From Gnetum montanum (lineage: Eukaryota; Streptophyta; Gnetopsida; Gnetales; Gnetaceae): DNA of 39,723 bases. Position 1 is the first letter of the stretch; each line of letters opens with the position of its first letter. The position numbers and the translations under genes are program-made. The notes below the pieces were generated by a model, which was given only the letters and a program-made list of their open reading frames with translations, was not told the DNA's origin and did not search any database. Positions 33,727-39,723 of the stretch are shown here, piece after piece. The stretch is taken from the NCBI GenBank assembly GCA_015680685.1, contig MNCI01004927.1, forward strand, positions 465,270 to 504,992, given 5' to 3'.

Positions 33727-36500
33727 AAGTCTATGCCCAATATGTTGAAGGGTTCTAGTTGTTGGATCCACTATTGAGATCCCTCCATTAGAGTGGTCAT
33801 CCCACCATCTCATTGACAACATTCACAAGAGTGAACAAATTGGTGGGCATCCTTGAAGATGGTTGGCTAATAATACCTTGCCATTAGGATTTTAATGGCC
33901 ATGCATCTCCTAGCATAGTGGCCCCCATAAGGACCCTCATGAGTGTCCTAGAGAATGTGTAATTGATTAGCATTTGGTACACACCAACCAACTAGGTTAT
34001 CAGCGCACACCTTGTAAAGGTGTTTGTCAATTTCCATGAAGTATTTGACCTAATGAAGAAACTATTGTGTTTTCTTATAATCTAAATCTTATGACATCTC
34101 TTAAGTAAGAAGATAAGTGAGGATGTCATCATATCATTTTGGTTTTGCAGGCACTTGTTCAGTTATTACACCTGTAAAGAGGAGTTCATTAAGAAATTGG
34201 TTAGAAAGCGAGCTCTTCTCCTCTTTGTTATCTTATTATAGCTAAGACAAGTGACCAATGCCCACACTCTCAGTTCCCTTTCAATCTTCCATTGTAAGAT
34301 CAAACTCTTGCAAGATCACTAACCACCATGTGACATGTGGGCTCACAGTTGGCTTATTCATGAGGAAGCATATGGCACTATGGTTAGTGTGCACAAACAC
34401 TTTATATCTAATCACATAGTGCCTAAAATTTTCTAGAGTGTACACCACCACCATTAGTTCTTTCTCTATTATGGTGTAATTCTATTGTGGATCCACAATG
34501 CTTTGACTTGTGCAGTCGATGTAATATGGATGTTTCTTATTATCCAACTGTGTATGTACAACTCCTAAGGCATAATTTAATGCATGTGTCATTATATGAA
34601 ATGATTTGAACCAGTCAAGTGCTTGTAGAATTGGAGCCTCTATGAGCTTCTACTTAAGGCTCTAGAATGCATTTTCACATTCCTTGGTCCAGATGAATGG
34701 AGCATATTTCTTTATAAGCTCAACTAACAATTTTGCGATCTTAGAGAAATTCTCTATAAAAAACTGATAGTAGCTAGTGTGTCTAAGGAATAACCAAACA
34801 TTTTTAATGGTTTCTAGTTGGCTAGATATTCCTTGGATGACCCTTATCTTTTTAGGGTCCACCTCAATCCCTACCTAAGAAATTATTTACCCTGATATAA
34901 TGCCCTTCTAGACCATCAAATAGCTTTTTTGCTAAATGATCCAAAGATTCATCTCTACAAACCTTTTAAGCACTTACTCAAGGTGGTCCAAGGCTTGCTC
35001 AAATGTGGCACCATTGGTGGAGAAGTTATCCATGAAGACTTCTATCCCACAACTAGTTTGTTGTTGAAAAATGCTCAAGACCAAGCATTGGAATGTTGCA
35101 AGAGCATTTCACAGACCAAAAGGCATCTTTTATATGCAAAATTTTCCTAGGGACTCGTGAATGTTATTTTGGCCTGATCCTCTAGTGCAATCTGGATTTG
35201 GTTATAGCCACTATAACTATCCAGAAAGTTGTAATAGTAATGCCTAGATATAGTATCCAACACTTGATCCACGAATGGCAATGGAAAGTGTTCTTTGAAT
35301 GTTGCCATATTCAATAGCTAGAAGTTAATGCAAACCTACTACTTGCCATCTTTCTTTGGCATAATCATGAGTGGGCTAGCCTAGTCACTATTCGCAATGG
35401 GATAGATAAACCCCTCCTTGAGGAGTTGTTTGATTTCAAATTTGATGATATGCTTCAATTTGGAGTTCAACTATGATTGCGGGTATCTCTTTGGCTTCAT
35501 GGTCGGATCAGTGTGGATACGATGCTAGCATATCCTAGGATCAATCCTTATGAGTTCAGGATATGACCAAGCCAATTTTGTTGGCCATTTGTTGATCATT
35601 CTCAACAACATCTATTTTTGTTTAGGAACAAGATTGACATTGATGATTACTAACTTGCCATTTTTCAAAAATTCATACTCCATACTGATAGGTAGAGTTT
35701 TCAACTCTAAGGGTGCTTGTTTAAAATTTTTAGGGATTTCCAACTCTCTCCAATAGGTATCATCATTTACTTCATCAAAGAGTTGGTGATGAACTTACTC
35801 CAGTTCATTCATGCTTTCAACATAGGCACATGTTAGGCTCTTAACAAGTTCCATATAAAGTGTGCTACTTCCAATATCAATTGTTAGCCACTGGGTGCCT
35901 TCTTGTTTTGTAGCTACTACATATAGACACCTTTGAATATCTACCTTATTTGCACACTACCTACATGCAGAAATGGATAATCTTTTCATGGACTAAAGTT
36001 TCTGCACATATTTGAACCTTGTATCATTGTAGGCGATGCATGAAACTTATTTCTTCTCAATCTTTCTGAATGCATTTTCCTTAGAAATTTCTAAGGAAGG
36101 ATCTCTGATGCCCATTTTTGCATTAATAGTACTTAGCCATGTCCTTCCCATAATGATTGGAAAATCCCCTTTGCAATTTTCAACTTTGATTACTAGAAAA
36201 TCGATGAGATAAGACCACCCACAGATAGTGGTTACAATATCTTCTACCAATCCTAATGGAATAGTGAGGGACTAGTCTATTAATTCTAATATGATATTGC
36301 TCTTCTTGAGAGGTAGTAGGTTCCAAGCAGTATACATCTCATGAGAAATACAGTAACACTGAAACCTAAATTTAGAAGAGCTTTGCATGGTTCATTCCTA
36401 GCAATCTACAAATAGATAAGTGGACTTCTAGGATCAACAAATTTCCTGGAAAGGTTGCTAGCCTAGATCTAGTCAGATACTATATGAGTTAACATAACAA
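33727..36500 (-). pseudogene. pol: pol of element A/D, protease to first half of integrase (broken)
   Basis: This is colinear with B pol 24410-27190. Protease (36047-36480) has FPIIMGRTWLST. Its active site, ALLDSGSG in B, is ALLNLGFS here, with the Asp lost. In reverse transcriptase (about 34860-35500) the FMDD box reads FMDNFS (35020-35045), so the second catalytic Asp is also lost. RNase H and the connection region are at 34380-34862 (KYAPFIWTKECENAF), and the integrase zinc region at about 33830-34100. All these changes are G-to-A or C-to-T. The sequence stops at the C insertion point and continues at 17805. Frame breaks are frequent, so only pieces translate. Confidence 0.85.
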
Positions 36501-38957
36501 TGTAGATTTTGGGAGGCATTTGGTTTGAAGGGCTCTCAATTTGATGACTTTCAGAGGATGAGGAGGAAGCAAGGTGACTAACTGCATGAGTTTGTAAGGG
36601 CTTAAGAGGGTTGTTGGATCAAAAGAATAGTCATTTGCGAGATTTAGGTTCCAAACCATTTGATTAATTAACCAGTTATAGATTAAGGATCCTTGTAGCA
36701 TTATGTTGTTATAGCTGGGCTGGAAGCTCATCATGCATGGATGGAGCAAGTGATAGCTATGTTGAGGGTGGAGGAACAGGTGTAGACACATAAGGAGGAT
36801 ATGGATGGAATATGAGATCCCCTCTAGGATTTGGAGAATGAGTTTTGTGATATTCTAAAGGGTGGTAGTGATGTTGGAAAGGAGAAATGTGATTGGAAGA
36901 GTCACGTGGAGATAGGGGTTATTAAACATAGTACCCATATGGATCTAGCTGCCTGTAAGGGTAGTTTTGCTGTGGTGGTGACATCCCTCATGACTGTGGC
37001 TATTGTCACTTTTGATATTACTCATATGATTGTGGTGGAGTTCCACTTGGATAATAAGGGTGTTGCTGGTGGAACTACTAGGATTGCCTTGAGGATAAGG
37101 TAATCTTCCGGGTGTTTGCCCTTTTGATAGTCCTGGATTCAGAGCATACACCCTAGATTCCTGTAAGTGTGACATGATAAGGAAACATCCCTTAGGATGT
37201 TCATAGTGGCTGATCTCACATCCACTGTCATCATCTAATTTAGTCTCCATAACTTCTTCTACTACAGCAGCTTTGCCGTTACCCCTTTAGTAGGCATGTT
37301 CAGCTTCTTTTCGCCTCAAGTGATCATGATTAGTACTCTACTCTCTTGATTCTTCTATGATTTTTAGAGCAATTTGGAATTTTTCATCCAACGAATCTCA
37401 CATTTTATCTACCTTGGCCAACATTTCAAACATAGATTTTTAGACTCACAAGGTCTTTCGTTGCCCCACCTCATCAAGAGGTGACTCCTCCTCATTGTTA
37501 CAAAAGTGGACCTCTTTCTTTTTGATGGAAGGATCCTTATTATATTCTTCTACACTTTTGTGTTTTCTCAACTCTCCTTCTTCTTTTGCTACCTGCTCTA
37601 TCAACCTTTGTATCTGATGGACTCTTAATTCTGATAGTCTTCCTTAGGCATAGATCCCAAGGGTTCTTCATGTTTCCAAGTGAAGCCCATCTATAATATG
37701 GTGAAGTTCTCGCTGAGAGTAACCATGGCTAGGGCATCAGTGTGATAATGAATAATATCTGCCCATGGCGACATCCAAGGGTTCATGTGTTCTTTGTTTC
37801 CAGCCTTGGTTTGCCTTTGCAGGTTTGACACTATATAGTACATTTGATACTTATCATTAAATAGTTCTAGAATTATACTCCATTGATGGATTGATTCTAG
37901 TTCTAGAGACCAGTATCAACTTTCCACTTCCTCAATGAGTGTTCTGGGGAATAGCTTAAGCTTTTGCCAATCATTTTTAATATTTTGTAAGGCACAAGCA
38001 TTGTGAAAGGCTTATAAATGTGTTTGAGGATATGAATTATATCCCCCCTTAAATCTGGGGATATTTTTTATGTCTAGCCTCTTGATTCAGCTATCTTTCA
38101 CATGCCTAGTAGGAATTTTAATAGACTTTGTGATATTGAACATATTTTGAGTGGCCAGTAGAGGTTCATCGTCATGATCTTGATGATGCCTATGATGTCC
38201 TTTGCCATTCCTTCTTTTATGATAGTCTCTACAATTATCATTGTTGTCTTGTCGCTTGTGGTTCTTTTCAAATTCAAAGGAAGAAGTTGATTTAAATGAA
38301 GAGGGTGAAGAGGAAGGAGGACCACCACCACCATGGTGTTTGTCACTTTCCCTTTGTTTGTCATGGCCACGATCATTAGAGTGATTTTCATTATGCTTGT
38401 CCGAGTTCCTACTTTGACTCCCTTCTTAGAGTTTCCATGACCATGAGACTCACTGTTACTTGAACTTGGATTATTGATTATTGATTTAGGATCTGGGTTT
38501 CGCTCTCCTTCATGAGAGTCAAGAGGTGGAGAGTCTACATGTTGAGAACCCTCAAAAAGAGGTTCCTCATTATCTTTTTGATCTAGTAGGAACAAAGGAA
38601 TTAGTGAACCATTTTCCCTTCATGTCTTTGAAGCACTTTTTGTTTTGTCGATCTTGTTTGCATTATGTCTTAGTGGGATGATAGTCCCAGAAGTCATGAT
38701 CTTCCACAACATACTCTTCATGAAGCTCCTCGATGCCCAACCTTGCAAGGGTCTAGAGAAGCATCTTGGGAACAGATCAATCAGGTGGCAATACAACATT
38801 CCCCTCCATGTCTTACCACTGCATTTATTTATCCTAATGGAGGATGCAAGTGAAATTGGGTACAAACTCATCGGGATGAGTGTACACGACTTTGCATTCT
38901 TGTGGTACTATTAACTTAGAATTGTCTCGCTTGTGAAGAGAAGAAGATATTTTTGTT
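36501..38957 (-). pseudogene. gag: gag of element A/D (broken)
   Basis: The N-terminal block near 38900 (VPQECKVVYTHPDEFVPNF) and VVLPPD match gag of B rather than C or E. The serine-rich linker (38098-38595) and capsid core (37650-38150) follow. The zinc knuckle near 37180-37230 reads CEISHYEHPKGCF: the second Cys is now Ser and the last is Phe, so it cannot bind zinc in the usual way. A proline-rich tail (36489-36950) joins protease. The start codon is not preserved at the position used in B, so the right limit is approximate. Long frames such as 38098-38595 switch frame midway. Confidence 0.8.
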
Positions 38958-39044
38958 AGAAAAAATTTTGTAGTGTGCTTGTAATATATTTTTGATTAAT
39001 TATTATGTGTTTATTATAGTTGTCTTGTAGTTTGATACATGCAT
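38958..39044 (-). other. Leader remnant of A/D; primer site and U5 deleted
   Basis: AT-rich sequence without a primer site. By comparison with B, the primer site, U5 and R should lie here, but gag's leader runs straight into U3-side LTR sequence. Confidence 0.5.
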
Positions 39045-39190
39045 GACAACTATGACAAGATATATCATATACATGGTGGGTGAGTGCGTATTTATAGGAA
39101 AAAATAGACACTACATCGATGAGGCCACGTCAATGCATCAAATCATGCATCAATGGGACCTAGTTGATGCATCCAATTTATGATTCATTG
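39045..39190 (-). repeat. 5' LTR of A/D, U3 remnant
   Basis: ACAACTATGACAAGATATATC through CCAATTTATGATTCATTG aligns with 11610-11836 of the 3' LTR, including the TATA box (39089-39096, minus strand) and CAAATCATGCATCAATGGG. About 75 bp of U3 repeats are missing relative to the 3' LTR. U5 and R are absent. Confidence 0.75.
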
Positions 39191-39723
39191 GAAAGCTTTG
39201 GTACAATACTAACTTTTATAGAAAAGGAAGATCCAATAGAAATTGATGGTACATATTACTCATCATAGTTAATCTTACATTGAGAATCTTTGCTATTAGC
39301 GATAGCCCACTTGTTAAAATAAGCTTTAATCCTTGAGTTGATAGTATTCTTTTGAGATGAGGAAAAATTTGCTTTATGAGCTAACTCTCTACACTAATTA
39401 ATACTTCTTGTAGTATAAGTAAAAATAGTTGTAGAAGCTTCTATCTTCCCTAGTTTTTTTATTGTCATTTGTTTATTTTTATCATTGATAGTAAAATATT
39501 TTTATATTTTTAACTTTAAATTATATTTTTCTATCATCAACTTCAACTCTCTTTTTTCCTTTGTATTTTTTTCTTAAGTAGAAAATGATAAGTGTTATAC
39601 AAATGTCCGTCATGAAAACAAACTTTGCAATAATAACAATAATTATTAGAGTATGTAATTGACTTAATAGAAGTCTTCCTACTTTCTTATAATACCTGAT
39701 GAGACGCGGTTTGCACAGGCCGC
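39191..39723 (-). pseudogene. Unidentified broken coding stretch flanking A/D
   Basis: The minus strand reads as two coding-like blocks. The first (about 39540-39670) has a cysteine pattern CKVCFHDGH, C-x2-C-x4-H, without the final Cys, followed by a lysine-rich run; a frameshift follows. The second (about 39191-39420) has few stops and includes NSRIKAYFNKWAIANSKD and VPSISIGSSFSIK. Element A/D was inserted at its downstream end. It may come from the capsid region of another retroelement or of an endogenous pararetrovirus. I do not recognise it well enough to choose. Confidence 0.35.

Larger units (their letters stand above)
10005..39190 (-). mobile_element. Element A/D: autonomous Athila-like Ty3/gypsy element split by nested insertions
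   Basis: The right part (33727-39190) holds a 5' LTR remnant, gag and pol down to the middle of integrase. The left part (10005-17805) resumes integrase exactly where the right part stops and continues with the pol stop, spacer, ORF3, polypurine tract and 3' LTR. Aligned with intact element B, the integrase breakpoint falls in AGGAAGTTGATGCC. The left part ends CTAAAGTT and the right part starts AAGTCTATGCC, so the two halves join without loss apart from the 5-bp target duplication. Nothing supports a target duplication of A/D itself: the flanks are AAAAC and GAAAG. It is the oldest element of the nest, the host of C and of the solo LTR. Confidence 0.85.

Noticed and set aside
33727-39190. 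Independent element D
   Set aside because: Its integrase stops exactly where the left-hand piece at 17805 resumes, with a shared target duplication, so it is the 5' half of A/D.
10000-39195. Target-site duplication of element A/D
   Set aside because: Flanks AAAAC and GAAAG agree at only three of five bases, and both LTR ends are mutated, so the match is not evidence.
1-39723. CRISPR array, operon or bacterial genes
   Set aside because: No regularly spaced repeats, no ribosome binding sites and no prokaryotic gene families; all recognisable proteins are plant retroelement proteins.

Overview
The window is plant nuclear repeat DNA with no host gene that I can support. Nearly everything is degraded Ty3/gypsy-type LTR retrotransposon sequence read on the minus strand. 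The reverse transcriptase motif (FMDDFS), the GRxWL motif after the protease and the TTGGCACCGTT-type primer-binding site resemble the Athila/Tat branch of plant elements. A copia-type tRNA-Met primer site and two tRNA-derived SINE copies also fit a seed plant. The heavy nesting and old, transition-riddled copies suggest a large slowly purged genome, perhaps a gymnosperm; that last step is inference only.

Layout. (1) 1-5193: element E, a gag-bearing element without pol; its 5' LTR is 4262-5193 and it leaves the window on the left. (2) 5194-10004: older sequence, with the start of an element with a tRNA-Met type primer site (5748-5760, LTR from 5763, 162-bp tandem duplication inside), broken uninterpretable ORFs, a plus-strand promoter-like stretch (8429-8555) and two SINE copies (9522-9831). 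(3) 10005-39190: element A/D, an autonomous element split into three parts by later insertions. Its gag and pol (33727-38957) lie on the far right; the end of its integrase, its spacer, ORF3 and 3' LTR (10005-17805) lie on the left. (4) 17806-33726: element C, a second pol-less gag element, inserted in the integrase of A/D with target duplication AAGTT/AAGTC. (5) 17880-30257: element B, the best preserved autonomous element (gag, protease, RT, RNase H, integrase, a 952-codon ORF3, 3' LTR), inserted in the 3' LTR of C. A later deletion removed half of B's 5' LTR and most of C's 3' LTR. (6) 10162-11057: a solo LTR of the E/C family, inserted in the 3' LTR of A/D with perfect duplication CTTGT. 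(7) 39191-39723: right flank of A/D, carrying an unidentified broken coding stretch.

How the parts relate. Two LTR families share their ends (minus-strand TGATGA...TCATCA), TATA box and polyadenylation signal but differ in U3 repeats: GTCGAC-type in the autonomous A/D and B, GATATC-type in E, C and the solo LTR. E and C share a gag N-terminus and gag C-terminal region different from those of A/D and B, and lack pol. The pattern suggests an autonomous family with a non-autonomous partner. The most interesting coding unit is ORF3, in the envelope position of A/D and B: an N-terminal region resembling the domain annotated in plants as putative plant transposon protein, a long coiled coil, and a conserved C-terminal block. 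All copies are dead; the visible damage is mostly C-to-T type stops, with some frameshifts.
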